Part shown: positions 24,101-39,100 of the stretch, in pieces
Layout: each line of letters opens with the position of its first letter
Numbering within the stretch: position 1 is the stretch's first letter
Assembly: GCA_011009095.1 (NCBI GenBank)
Contig: VTPC01005348.1
Location: forward strand, 1-64,000
Direction of reading: 5' to 3'
DNA from: Ignelater luminosus
Taxonomy: Eukaryota > Arthropoda > Insecta > Coleoptera > Elateridae
DNA length: 64,000 nucleotides
Made by a program: the position numbers and the translations under genes
The notes under the pieces: generated by a model
Told to the model about the DNA's origin: nothing
Database searches by the model: none
The model's input: the letters and a program-made list of their open reading frames with translations, nothing else

Positions 24101-27100
24101 ACAAATGCCTTGAAAACATAAAATTAAAAATAGGTAAATTTTATTATGACATAACAATCTGATTTCGTGAGTTGAAGTGTAAACAGGTCTTTTAGTAGGT
24201 AATATATTTTATTGTTTTTAATTTATTATTATTTTTATTTATGTAAAAATGTTAATTTAAGCAAAATATTATCATTCTAATTAATCTGTAACCAACTGAG
24301 TTTTTGTTATATCTTCAACATATTTTATTCGTTTTACTAGCGAAAGTTACAAACAAAAAATGTAACTAGGAAGTCCTTTTTATACTAAAATTTAAATAAA
24401 TATCTGATATAACAGAAAATTTTATATTTTTAACAGTTACTGTTGGTTTTATAATGCGTGTTAATAATTAATTATCGTCAAAAATTTTAAAGTAAAATTT
24501 ATGAAATTTGCGCTATCTCAAGACTAGCGTGTTCTTGATATAATATTTATAACCAAACCAAGTTTTTTTTTTTAAATAAACTTCTTAACGACATGACTTC
24601 ATTTCCACTTTTTCAGTATAAAATTTCTATTTTACCATTTCTTTAATTATAATTCAAATAAATCTAAGGAAAAAATACAAACGTTTATTTTATATTAATT
24701 TAATTTAATCCTATTAAATAATATTGGAGAAAATAGTAATTTCTAAAACAACAATAAAAATACAAAGAGATATTTTAATGTTAGTAATTTCCAAATGAAC
24801 GATGATATAGAAATAAAATTAAATGAAGAACGCAAATTTATATTAGCTCCGTTAATTTAAGACCTAGAAAATCTCTTTTTTCTAAAAATGACTTTATTAC
24901 AAAGTTCAGACTTGGGTTATCAAGAAAAATAATATTTTTCACCGCATTCATTTACCTGAATATGGTTCCGTGCAGCAAGGATAATATTCCTCATTTCTTG
25001 TCGCAGGAACAGCTAATATATCCCACTCAACTGAGAGATAAAATTCTGATAGGTCTATTCCCACTTTTACAATGTTTGTTCCAGCCACCTGATCCATGTG
25101 CTTAAGGTCAACCTAAACGAAAAACAAAGTGAAATGAGTATCTTCACAGTTTTTTCTCGTAATAACTTTGCAAAGCTTTTACACTACAATATACTGCTAT
25201 GTGAAAATTGATCCGCTTTTGTACGTTTATTTTTTGTATACCTACCCCTAAACTCAAGTCGTAACAGAATTTTATCTTAAAGTTATGATGCATTACTGAT
25301 GCTCATGTTCAATTTTTATATCAACGAGATCATCTAGAATTTTTTGATCATAAAGTGTACCGTATTGAGGCAAGAAAAATTTTCCTTGGTTGTTTTATAA
25401 CCAAAATTTACGCCAAATATAAGATCCTCGTGTGACCTGGTAATGCCTCTTTATTACAAGGAGTGCTTTACTGTTATTACTTTATTACTTTGTAGAACCA
25501 TAAGTTTGGGATGTTAATATGAAACTAAATTACGTCTTCATTAGCGTTTTACGACATAATAAAAGAAAAATGCGTTGCGATGCTGTAGGACGATAAGAAC
25601 CTTCCAGAAAATAAAATGATTAATTTTGTTACCCCTAAAATTTTATAGGCTCGAAATGCTATCATATAAATGCAAATCAGCTAAATTTAATAACACACTT
25701 ATATCGGTAGCAAAACAATATTAATTAGATTTTCCAGAATTGAACAAAATCTGTGACTCGTAAACCTAACCTACATTATATTTTTTAAAGTTAATTTATC
25801 TTTGTTGAAGTACTGATTTGTAGTAACCAAGTTTCTGGAAACCATTTGAGATTCCAAATTCTGTGTACTTACTTCATTAACGTAAATTACTGTTTGCCCC
25901 AGCAAATTCTACATGAAACGTTGAGAAGTGGAATAAGATTTAATCCATTATTTAAATGAATCAAATTCTTAATATTCATCTTGCGCTATAATTAGTTCAA
26001 TTCAATGCCTTGTTTCTTTAACAATTTAATGAGAAATTTAATTTTATAATTTTACGCGCAATATTTGATGTTAATTCTAAAAGCAAGAAACTCGTTTAAG
26101 GTATTTGTGTTTATCTTTGACTTTAAACAGAATTTTTGTTTGCGAAGATTTAATAGGTATTTATTTAAAACATTACGAAACTTTTTCTTTCAAGGCTCGT
26201 AACAACCATAGGATTTTTCAAAAATGTTTCCTTTTATAAAATAATCTCCGGTAGCTTAAATAACAAAAATGTGGTCAACGTAAGATTTGGTAGACACATA
26301 TCCGTCCAGATATTTAGATCGTGTCTACTGAAGGTCCCATTCACCCATTTATAACTTTCAAAGACAAACGTTAAACTAATTCAGTTTAAATAATGAGAAC
26401 CTAAACTGACTCAGATGTCTAAATCATTCTAATTCACTTTAGCTGACAACCAACTGCATCTACATATGGTTAATGGAGGGTATATGTGTAGCTTAATTTA
26501 ATAAAAGCAACCGAGGTAGATTTTCAAAAAGTTAAAACTCTAAACAAAGAGTTTTAATTTTAACGCAGTATTTCACAACCACTTGAATATTTACTTATAA
26601 AATAACACAGATTTAACAGTTTAAATGTGCTTTCGCCCAGTATTATCTTAGAAATTGCTAATAATATCTCATATTTAACAAATAGTTGATGTAAAGCAAT
26701 CTACGATACCTGATGATAGTGAAGATGAAAGTCAATGTATTTCAAAATATCTCAAAGTAGTTTGCTTTTTTTATGGAACAAATTAAAGATGAGTATGTGG
26801 TGGAATGTGAAAAAGACTGCATCAAATGATAAAAGTATTTGAGAATGTAAAAAAATTACTGAATGTACTATTTTGCAAGAAGCAATAGATGATAAAAAGA
26901 GGTATGAAGGTGATTATTAAGAATGATATAGAAACAACCAAAAAAAAATTAAAACCGAAAAATGTTTTCCCAAGAAAGTGAACGTGTGGAAGTTTTAAAG
27001 GAAATGAATACAATGTAAATATAAATAAAAAATTAACTGCCGAAAAGAAAGGCAGAATCATTAGAATTACTATTTAATTAGGACAGTGGTCTTAGCAATT

Positions 27101-30100
27101 TTAATTCACCAGGAAATTCTTTGTAGCAAGTATAATCAAAACAAAAGAGACACCATAGTTAAGTAAATACTGCTGAGAAGACAGTTACTATTGTACTATG
27201 AAAGAGTTTGGAACTTTGGTTTCTTAGAAAATTATTTACTCTAAGAAACTTCGTTGGCAAGAACAAAAAAAAGAGAAAAAATATACAAAAGTTTTAGAAG
27301 CAATGAACAAAGATAATGTGCTATCTGAATCGATTAATTATGATAACAAGTCTAATGCTAAAAAAGTTGAAATGATCAGTTAGTCAAAGCTAAAAGAGAG
27401 AGAAAATGTGATTTAAAAAGCATATAAAGCAGTTTAGTTTAGTAATTATAATTGTGCATGCGACTAACTATACGAAAGCCTAAATGGTTGGGGAAAAAAC
27501 GAAAAATAGATGGAATACCGTAGACTGCAAGATATACCAAAACCATAACTCAACCAAAAAAAGGTTTTCTAAAAATCATGATCCAAATGAAATATAGGTT
27601 TCCAGTGATAACATTTAAAACTGGTAAGACAGTTACTTTGCAACTATTGAAAGAACTTAGTGTATTCATTTATCAACTAAATTACTATTAAGTGGCAATC
27701 TTCTAAATCATTATAACAATTTAATAGTTCCAATGCAATATGGGCTTTTAGACTTAAAGAAAGATGCATTAAAAAGATTTTATTTTAAAGAAGAAACCAT
27801 TTCGAGAGAACTTTTATTGGTTTTTATTATCAATTTTCGTCTTTTCTGCATCATGGCAAAAAGCCAGATTACAAACATTTAAGAACACCTAAATGCTATC
27901 TAAGATTATTTGCTGTCAGTTATATCTAGGTCAGACAACATGTCATGAGATTTTAAGACTTTCATAAACTTAACATTATATAATTTTGCCCATGTTATAC
28001 TCTGTATATTAAAATTTAATATCAATACCCATAGCAGCTAACAAATCATGTAATCATTGATCAATCTTTTCACAATCAACACATATATTTTCTCATGTGA
28101 TAAAATTTAATTTTCTCAAAGCTTTTGGGTAATTTAAAATCAACGAATTACAGACAAAAAGTGTCTTGGAAAACCCTCTGGCTGCAGACAGATAATAGTC
28201 CATACTTTAGCATGGTTTCAGGCAGCTTGAATATTTGTAGATCATTTTATTGTTATTATTCCAGCCAATAACATTTGACACGAAGGGGTGACCAAGAAGA
28301 GGAAAAACCTGAAGGAGTAAGTCAGCGGTGGTTCTCAACCGGTGTTCCGTGGAACACTAGTGTTCCGTAAACTTGTTGCAAATAGTTCGCGAAATTATGA
28401 AAGATCATTACAAGATTGATCTTGATCTTTTCTTTAGATTAAATATTTAGTCAAAAATCCCTCAATTCCTTTCCTGGTAAAAAATCTCTACATGATGCTG
28501 AGCAAAGTATCAATGATGAAGCAAGTACAAGCAGAAGTAGTAACGATTATGTTGCTGCAAATACGACTCACACAGGAGATAGAATAATACGTAGTAAAAT
28601 AAGAAGTATTAATAGGCAGTATTCGGATGAATATATGTTTCGGATGCCAAATTCCACAATGTATTGCATGTGGAGAAAAATTGCTGCATAGCTCAATGGT
28701 TCCTGCAAAATTGAAACGCCGTTTTACTACGAAGCCATGCCAATCTTGCTTCAAAAACTAAAGATTATTTCAAGAGACTGATGAACAAGCAACTTAAACA
28801 AGTAAAACGTTTTGAAAAAATTGCTAAAATCTCTGATAAGGCTCAAATTGCTTCCTATAAGGTAGCGGAATTAATTGCATTAAAATTAAAACCACATACT
28901 ATAGCAGAGTCTCTTGTTTTACCAGCACGTTGTGAAATAGTATAAATTGTGTTTGGCAACGATGCAAAACACGAAATAATGGAAATCCCTCTTTCAGACG
29001 ATACTATAAAAATAGAATTAAGGGTATGCCAGATAATATTGAGGAAAATAAACTTTCCAAACGATACTTTGCCGTGCAGATTCACGAGTCTATTGACATT
29101 AGCGGTAAAGCTCATATACTAGGATTTGTTCGTTTCGTTAATGAAAACGAAATAGTGAATCAATTTCTATGCTGCAGAGAACTTACCGGACGTATAACAG
29201 GTCAAGACATTTTTGACTATTACGTCGTATTTAGAAACATTTAAAATATCATGGGACCTATGTGTAGGAATTTGTACGGACGGTGCTCCATCAGTTAAAA
29301 GGTTTGTTACCCTTGCAAAGACAAAAAGCTCAGATATAATATCTACGCGCTGTTTTTTACCCAGAGAATTCCTAGTTTCGAAAACAATGATGGCGACATT
29401 AAAATCTGTATTCGACCAAATTGTAAATATGGTAAATTACATTAAGCCAAGACTTTTAAAAACTCCCCTCTTCAGAAAACTATGCTTATCTATTAAAGCT
29501 CAATACGAAACTTTGCTTTTACATACTGAAGTAAGATGGTTATCTAGCGGTAAAGTGCTATGTAGAATCTTAGAACTTAAAAATGAATTGTTGGCTTTTT
29601 TCCAGAATAAAGGTATAGCTTCTTTTGTAAAATGCCTTAACAATAATACTTGGTGTGCCAAAATGGCATATTTGGCCGATTTTTTAATTATTTAAATATT
29701 GTTAATATAAGTTTCCAAAGAAGAAATGAAATTATTTTAACATCGACTGACAAACTGTCAGCATTTCAAAAAAAGATATTTTTGGAAAAGTCGTATATTA
29801 GAAAAAATACAGTAGATATGTTTTCTTCACTTCAAGATAAAAATGTGGAGGAAATCTTTTCCGTTATAAAAGAACATTTAACGTTCTTGTAAGAAAAGGT
29901 TGAGAATTACTTTTGATCCTTAAATATTGAATGACAAAATCCATTTGTCACAGTTAATACTAGTAGTCGATTTTCCTTACATGAAGAAGAAGAAGTGGTT
30001 ACCTTGTCAACGGATCGTACTCTGAAAATGAAATTTTTCCAAATAATTCTTGAGGAATTTTAAATTTCTGTCTAAGAAGAGTAGCCAGCGCTCTCCAAAA

Positions 30101-33100
30101 AGACACTTAAAATTTTGTTTCAATTTTTAGCATCATATCTGTGTGAGCTCGGTTTCTCAGCATTAACCAATATAAAAACTAAAAAACAAGAACGGCTTAC
30201 TAATCTAGAAAAGAAAATAACCAGGGTAGCTATATCTGATATTAGACCTGATATTGCTGAAATCTGTAAAGGACACCACCCTCAAATATCGCATTAAAAT
30301 GAATTCACAAAGAAGGGTCATTTTAGTTTTTACAAGTGTAATAATTATTTTTAAAATTCATGTTTTCTTTTACTGAAAAAAGGTTGAGAACCACTGAATA
30401 AGTGGCTAGCAGCCAATCAGAAAGGTCTACCGACTCCTGTTCTTTTACAAGTGAAACGCCAGCAATAGTAAGTCTGTATAGAACTTGTAAGAATTTTTTT
30501 CTTTCCTTTTTTCAACTAAATTCATTATTTGTTTTCCTTCTTATGATGTGTTATATGTAGATAAACGAAACTGTTTACATTTTCTTTTGCTATTTCTAGT
30601 AGAGAAGCTTTTAGTTTGTTTTAGACAGAAAATGTGGTACAAGGTCATCAACCATATTGTAAATCGCGTGGTACATCTCAGATTACCCGAATGATGGGTT
30701 TTGCAGAGTAAATAACAAGAACAAACGATCCTCGCCGCTAAAGCTGTTCTATGAGAGACTAATCACAACCAGTATTCAAAGCTTTGTAATTATCTTTTTA
30801 GAAACTCACTGAAAAATCTGAAGATCGTTATTTTTAACGAGATGATCATTTCTATTGTTTTTCTAAGAATACTTTAAAAGTATGTAAGTATGTAATATAC
30901 TTACTGCTGTTTACTATAATAATTGGTATTAATTTATTTACTATTTATAATGACATCAAAGCTTTGTACGTTAATCAGTTAATATTCTTTATATTATTAC
31001 TATTATTTAAAACAATTGCTGTTGATGTGGTAATATTCTGAAGAGGGGGAAAATTTCTTGATCAAGAACAATACTTGTGTAGGAATTGTAGCGAACAAGA
31101 AAAGCATTTTTATTATTCCATGACGTTTTCTTCTCTGTAGGTAAGTAAAGAAACTTAGCTAATTTTGCATTTATTCTAAAGAAAATACTAAAATTTGACA
31201 GCTACTTTTAATTTTGTTTCGCTGTTTTATTTCTAAAAAATTTATTTCTTACTCTACGCGATAGTTTTGAATTTTACTTAACCTATACTTAACCATGTAA
31301 ATTTAAAAATTAATTCACTTTACTATTTAATTCTCAATTTATTATTATTACACATAATGGGCACTTGAAAAAATTGTATGCAACCTTATTTACAGCAATA
31401 CCGCTTTTGAAACTAACGTAGGAGAATTTCCATCTGTCCATTTACCATCACGTGATCATTTGTTGCAGTACAATATAGCAATTATATTGTAAATCTCAAC
31501 AGTAGCTATGACTTTGATTAGGTATCAAATATATCTAAAAATTTATATATTCAGACCTTCTTTTCATCAAATAAAACTGAATTTTTTATATTGATAAAAT
31601 ATTTATATCTTCGATAAGGTTCAGGAAACCGAGAAACATAAAATCGAATGGTTAATAAAAGTGATGATAAACCTTTTTAAATAATAAGTACCTTTTTTAT
31701 TATTTCAAAATAATGATGTGATATCGTGTTTTCGTATAATTTAATGATTAGGTACATTATCTTACCTGTAATCCGTTATAAGTCCATGACCCAAATTTCA
31801 TAAGACAGCTTTGCTCGTCAAAAGGAAAATATTGAACGTTTATTTCACAAGATGATTTATAAATTGATGGTGGTTTCCACACAACTTCTCCGGTATATGA
31901 CAAAACGGCTTTTGTCATCAATGTTACTTCATAATTGCCATCAGCACTATAACAAAAATATATGTAATTTACATAGAAATAAATGATACTCATCTTTGTA
32001 TAGAAACTAATTTAAAGTTATTATAAATCATAAGAAAATTTGTTCTAATTTTTTTTAATTAGTTTTAATTCTGATAATATACTTCCTCCTTGCATTTCCG
32101 TACGACCAACTGCAACTAGTGCATAATTACAACATAACAATAACAAAACTCAGAATTAACTTTATCTTAAATTAGGTACCTAATTTCCGTCGAAGTTGGA
32201 TACATAAACGAGGAAGTTTATTGTTACTAACTTCAGTATAGTTCAACTTACTTGTTGAAGAGAACAATATCTGGAAGCCAGATGTGTTCTGAAGGAACAT
32301 ATAGTTGTTCAACACCACCATACTCTTCAGGATCCCATCTTAGTTTGTAATCTACCCATTTCTAAAACAAATAAAGTATGGATAAGAAATAAAATGCAGC
32401 TAGGCAATAATTAAAGTTAGGTTATTTGATACAAGATTCCGAGAGCGTAATAAATTTGCAATTTGATTTATCACGCGCAGATAGCTAAGCTATAAACTAC
32501 AACAAATGGTTTTTGTCTTTATATATTTTGTTGGTTTAAATGAAATAATAAAAAATGTGTAATATATCATACAGTAAGCTATAAGCACTAAATCCTTTTA
32601 ATGAACATTATTATCTGACCCACAGCTTATGGTCAAAAATGTTGCGTAGGTTTTCCACTCAACGTAGAGCAAATTAAAAAATCCGCACAATGTCTCATTA
32701 ACATAGATATACCTATAGAAATGTGACATTTTTAAAAATTAAAAGATGATGTTAAACGTAGATGACCATATCTGTGTTTTTATAGCATTTTTGAAATCCC
32801 AAACATAATGATCATAAATGAGTTTGCTACATCAATTTTCATTTGTGTTTGTACTTTCGAAACCTGAGGTTTTTCAACTATCAATTAAATGTCTTTCTCT
32901 TTTCTATTGTGATGGTACATATACTGTCTGCACTGTAAATAAATCATTTAATGTTAATTTACTTTTTTCTTATTGCAATATTATAGGTTCTCAACTGCGG
33001 AGGTTATTGACATTGTTAAAAAATTACAATTACTTATATGTTATGTGTGAGTAATTTGTAATTTTTTTGTTTTTGATTATTAAGAAATTTTTTTTTAATT

Positions 33101-36100
33101 AAACTAAATCCTTATGGTATATTCTGAGTCATTTAAAAGGTAAAACAAGAGATGATTTATTGAAAACTACTAACAAAAATTAAATTTATCTAGTGTCTTT
33201 TAATTAACAGTAACAACTTGTTCGAGCACTTTAATGGATTTTTATTCAAACCGTGCTAAGTTCAGCAAGTTAGGATTTCATTTATATAATTGCCATTACA
33301 TCTTGAAATACCCTGTATGTTTATGTAATTTGAATCATATTACTTGATTTTTAAACTTTGTTTCTTATAAGTACCACGTCATCTAGGGATTTTCGAGTCT
33401 ATCTGCACTACTTACGCCGAGCCTTAACGCTGAATATGCTACAAAATTGAGAAAACCCCTACACACCATACGCAGATTACATTACTAGTATAATAAACCA
33501 GCTATAGGAAAAATCCTACCGCTATTGTCTGTTAATAACACCATTTTGAGTTTCATTATTTTACTATTCTGTTGAGATTTATCCCATAACTCTCATTAAT
33601 TATTTATTATTAATACAGTTTTTTAACATGTGTGTACAAATAATCATTAAACCACCTAACTGAAAAATTTAAACTCAAATCTTCCAATGCCTTGGAAGAC
33701 ATGGGCTCAAATCCTGGCCAAATTGGAATTTCTCAAACTAATTTAAAAATGTAAAACTCCAATGTTACTTTTACGTTTGCAAGAATTCTTTAATTGACGA
33801 GCTGCTTTTTCACTTTTATTATAACTAAAAACATGCTATCTTTTTTGCGCTCAATAAAGGATCTGATTCTGAAACAAAACTTTTATAATTTTTTTAATAT
33901 TCTTCTTCCGTCAACTTACTCAAGTTACATAGACTATATGTCTGGAACTAAAATATATCGAAAATAACTCGAAACCATTCCAGTAATACCAAGAGGGAAC
34001 TACATATAGAATGATATAATAAGTGACGCTCTTTTCCTACCGTCTATGCCCCAGTTACCTCAACTAAAAAATCTTAAAAGGCAACCCCCAACTTGCAATT
34101 CTTTGTTAGTAATCATAAGCTGCCACTGGATGCCGTTCATACAGCCTAAACCATACCCAATTCATACCCTGTACCCTAGTAAAAATTACACGAAAGTCGG
34201 TCCAGTAGTTTTCACCTAAACCCACCAGCAAAATAAGTCACAAGCAGCCACTGACTGCACATATACCTTCCACGGCTCATACCCTGTAGATCAGTAAAAA
34301 TCGCATCAAAAGTGGTTCGAAAGTCTTAGAAATAATCGGAAACACCCAAACAACAAACACCCATCAGAACTGATAAACTTCTTTTTTCTGAAGTCGGTTA
34401 AAACCTTGCGGCAATCCTCCATTCCTTTGATAAAAACTCAAGTGTTGTGGTAAATCTTTTTTCTAAGCAGGGATTGTTATCATTAGTCCAAAATCCAAAA
34501 TCGACTAGTCAACCTAGAAGAGAATAACGTTGGTGATCGACATATTTCCATCTCTTGAATGGCAAGCCAGGAAGTGAAGATCTGTTCAAATTTTAGAAAC
34601 ACTTAATTGTTTCACAGTATCAGGTGCTTTTAAAACTTAAGCTTGGACTTCCGAAACAATGTTCAGGGGTACCTCTTTGATGTTGCTATACGACCCGCTA
34701 CGCAAATCTGTTGAGCTAGAATTCAAGTTTGGCATTTATCGTGGAAACACTAACAAGCTACACAACTATTTTTTCTTTGAACCTGTATTTTGATATAACT
34801 AGAGTTGTCAACAGCCAAATCTTTAATCAAGCATGGTCGAGAAAGAAAGTTCTAAACATGGAGTCAGCGGGTGATTTTTAAATCTTTCTAAAACACCCGA
34901 ACAGAATTTTCGTAGTGAGATAAAAAGCGGCCTATTTGTATCTCACAAACTTAAGACAAGGTTCAGTGTTTGAAGCTTTTAAAGAAACCCCTTTCGGTAG
35001 ATCTTATTAAAAGTACGTATAAAAATATGGCTAGGGTGTATTTTCCTGCGTTTACTTGAAACCTTACTGTTTTTAACTTATAGAGATTTTGAACAGATCT
35101 CCCAAGGCAAAATTCGATTCGTATTCAAATTGTTAAAAAATATCTTCTCAGTTTGTCAGACAGGATTTTTTCAAATATCTTGTCTAAGAGGTAGAGAAAC
35201 GTAAAGAGGTGATATGAAAAGAGATTTTTGTGGTTTTATTTGGATCTTACAATAGTGGTGATCTTCCATACCAGAAGATGCCCGCAACAAATGCATCTGT
35301 CTTAAGAATGACACTTATGGTTTCCAAGGGTAGGTGACAAAGTGCTTTCTGGTAAAGTTCTTGCCTGATGGATCTTTATGTTTAGTGTTTATCTAGTTAA
35401 TCTCTATTTCTTACATGTTATAAGAGTGAACAATTTACTAAATCTTCATCTGCACACTTTTTGTGGGAGGTTAGCGTGAATTATGCATTATTTAGTCGTT
35501 TTACTCCATTGACAACAATCTGTGGCATTGTTTTATTTTATTAACTCGGAGTTCTAGATAGTAATGGAAAAATGAAACTGACTAAGGTGAAGAAAAATGG
35601 AATTATAATACGTGGTGTCGTGTTTTATGAGGTCGCTACGTTAGATATGAAAAATGCAGCCTCCTGTATAAAAAATTAAAAAAAAAACACATTAAGTAAT
35701 TTATAGTGTTCATAACTCGAAATAAAATTCCATTGGTGGAAGATTTTCTATTTAAAGTCAATTATAAGTGTTAAACTTTCTCATTGTAGTAAAATGAAAT
35801 AAATAAATTTCTCAATCAGGGCACCTAAAACACTTCTTAAAAACGATAAGGTCAGTTCTGCTTTAGTATCCAAATAATTAGAACTTTAAAACAAACTTTC
35901 TTGTGGGTATCATGAAAAGAATTATTACCATGTAGGTAATTAGTACTTTTGGTATGGTTTAGCTTTTTGTGTTTTTATTACAACTCAGCAAAGGGAAAAG
36001 TAGTTTTTTCTGTTAAGTAATACTTAATGAACAGAAAAGAATATAATAATAATCAGAAGTACAAAAATATTTGTTTGGGTTAACAACCTACTATCTTTCC

Positions 36101-39100
36101 ATTGTTTGGTACAATCAGAATGTAAAATAATTTTTAATACAACAGATACTTCTTTTCAATGAACAAAGGTAATGCCTGGATTCTTTTAATATTTTTAACA
36201 ATGCTGAACAAAAAATAAAAAAGCTCATTGTGCAGTTTTAAAATATTTTATTATTATCTCTCTATGTTTGAAATAATAGGATATGCCAAAGAGAAGACGT
36301 ACATCTAGTTGATACAAAAAGAGGTACCAACATAAAACAAAAAAGTATGTAAGAAACTGTGCTATTTAGAATCATACTTCATTCAGAATAATGAACAATT
36401 CAAAATAATAATTAGGCAAATCGGTACATTATCTCAAAGTAAGTGCTCTCAATACTATTTTCCATGAGGCGATGTTTCTGTTGCATCCGGTTGTATCCTA
36501 TCTTGAAGTCTTAAACAAAGTGCATACTGGATTATTACATTAGCATAAACAAGTAACATGCAAGTTATACAAATGAAAAAAAAATCTATTTAGGAAACTG
36601 TTTTCAGGAAGTAGGGTAGTTATATTTTTAGACGAAAGGTGCCGTATACAAAAGTTTATAATATAGTTAGTATGCATCTGAAACAAACTCGCTTTAAATC
36701 ACTTTTTTCAGAAACATTTCAACTTACTAGTTTACATGTCTGTATGCTTGCGGTCATAAAAAACGCAACACTCGAATTTACTAATAATTATATTTTAGTT
36801 TACATATATGTCAGTGGCTATAATTCAGTTACCTTTTACTTTCCTTCCACTTCGGAACTAATTTTCTGCAATGAAAACCATATTTATGCTTTAAATTTTG
36901 GCAAACTGTTACAATTACAATCTAACTTCACTCTTTTGAAATGCATATGGAATCTATCTGGCATGCAAAAAATTTTTTAATCAGGGCAATTTTAATAGTA
37001 GCTAGTTTATAGTTCGGTTATACATACAGTTACTAGATAAACTTTATTGTGATCGCCAACAAACCCTAATAGGATACTTACAGAACAGTAAAAACTATTT
37101 TACTAACTCTAGATTAAAAACTAGAAAAGATGTCTAGATAAACGTGCGTCTAGGACGTCATAGACTTCAAGGTAAAAAGTGTTCAATTTTTACTGAAAAA
37201 CCATTGTTTTAAGTCTCTAAAATCAGTTTTTTTTGCAATTTTTATAGTGAACACTACTGTATGGAAGAGGGCACAAACTTTTCTTTAGAATAATAGATTA
37301 GGATACAAAACAAGTGAACAATTTCTGTCGTTGTTGTAATCTACAGAGTGTTACAAATTCGAGTAGTTGCATGAGGATCTCAAAAACCGTAAGAGATACG
37401 AATTTGTTTACACTATTGCAAAGTTGCTCATTTATGTGCCTAACAACATGCCGTTTAAAAAGTCCAAAAATTTTGAATATTTCCGGAGATATCCGAAACA
37501 AATCCAAACATTAATTTTTCGTATTTAATTTCTTACGCCTTTATTTTCAAATTGATTTAAAAACTAATAACACATTTTTAAAGCACTTTTTTATGTTCTT
37601 TGAAACTGTGTAATCATTTTTTAGATACGCTGTTTCGTATTTTAGATATCATCATCAGATAAATTTTTTTCAATACGGACCTGGATTTATTTTTACGTTT
37701 TTGTCAAAAACTGGTTTTCAAAGGCATAATTCCATATTATGTTTTAAAAAATTGCGTTTTGTAGTAAAGAAAATAATGCTTTTTATCGTCCAATTTTTGC
37801 TAGTACGGTCCTGGGGATTTTAATCAGGATTCATAGGCTAAGACAAATCAACATAACTGTAAAACTCGGTTTGATAAACATACTGAGTCTAACTTTATTT
37901 AAACTTATTTTATTACTTTGTTTGCGTTAAAATGTATACACCCTGTATACTTAATAAGTGTAATTGCATTATATCTTATAGAATAAAATGAGGTTTTACG
38001 TAATCTTCGCCCCGGAGACTACTTTGGTAGGGGTCCTTTTTCAGAAAAACCCGAAAGTTTATAGTTAGAATGAAAGTAAAGCGAAGTCTGTTTAGATTGA
38101 TTTATTTTTGGGAAAACTGCATAGCGGCTTCAAGCAGGTTTGTTTTCGACACACGTTAAGTATAAACTTTCGTACAAACTAAATTTGGCTTGAAATAAAA
38201 GTACTACCCAAAACAGTTCTCTCGTAAGATTAAAGTTTTATTAACAAATATCTACTAATAAGATATAAAACGGAAAATTAAACTATAGATTAAATATTAT
38301 TATTATTATTATATTTACTTTTCATGATGTAAAACTGTTTTTTCTGCAACTGTCACTGTAGTAGCAACTTTTCTGATTTAAAAACATTAGGGAAGCGTTA
38401 CTTTACCTACCTAGGCAGGGAAATTCTTCCCTGACTAATTTTATCATAAAATTACAAAGCTGAAGCAACAGATATTTCCATCGAATTTTGTTTTTTCTAG
38501 ATTTTTCCATTCTAAAAATTTATTTTGTAATATACAAGTGCGGAAAACAATTGGTACCTACCTACGTTAGGGAAATGTCTTCACAAGAATCGCAAGCTTC
38601 CAGGACAAACCGCTAGGACCTGCTCGTTACTACATTCTCAACTTTTCTACACTTTTTAGACATGCCCCTGAAGTAACAAAATAATGCACGACTAGGAAGT
38701 TCAAAAATAACTTAATCTCATTATGCGTCATAATTGTAGACAGTTGAAACTAAAAATCTAAAGCCTAGATAAAAATATTTCTCTGTTACTGTTCAAATTG
38801 AGCTAAAAACTCATTAGGAATGGTTACGCTTTAGATATGTACTTTAGTAGTCATTGGATTATACAAGTTTCTGCAAATTTTTTATTGTAAATTCTGCAAT
38901 GGTTTTGTACGTGCACTCACTACTAATATTCTTGATTTACTAAGCTCGTAATTATTTAAAAAGTTATAGTTCATGTGAATACCCCTCTGTTAAAATGTGC
39001 GGTTCTGATTCAGAAGTTGTACGCGTGCAAGTAAAAAATCTACCACTAAGTGGATAGCAGTCAAGCAGGGAAATAAAGGATGGAAAGTGTTGAGGTAGTA

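Noticed and set aside
31947..32251. Possible alternative copy of nAChR exon 4
   Set aside because: Some insect nAChR genes have duplicated exon 4; this interval and the flanking introns were read for Cys-loop and WTY codons on the minus strand and none were found.
32818..33054. 78-codon plus-strand frame in intron 2
   Set aside because: No family match or splice context; consistent with chance.
36639..36980. 113-codon plus-strand frame in intron 2
   Set aside because: AT-driven composition and no recognisable domain.
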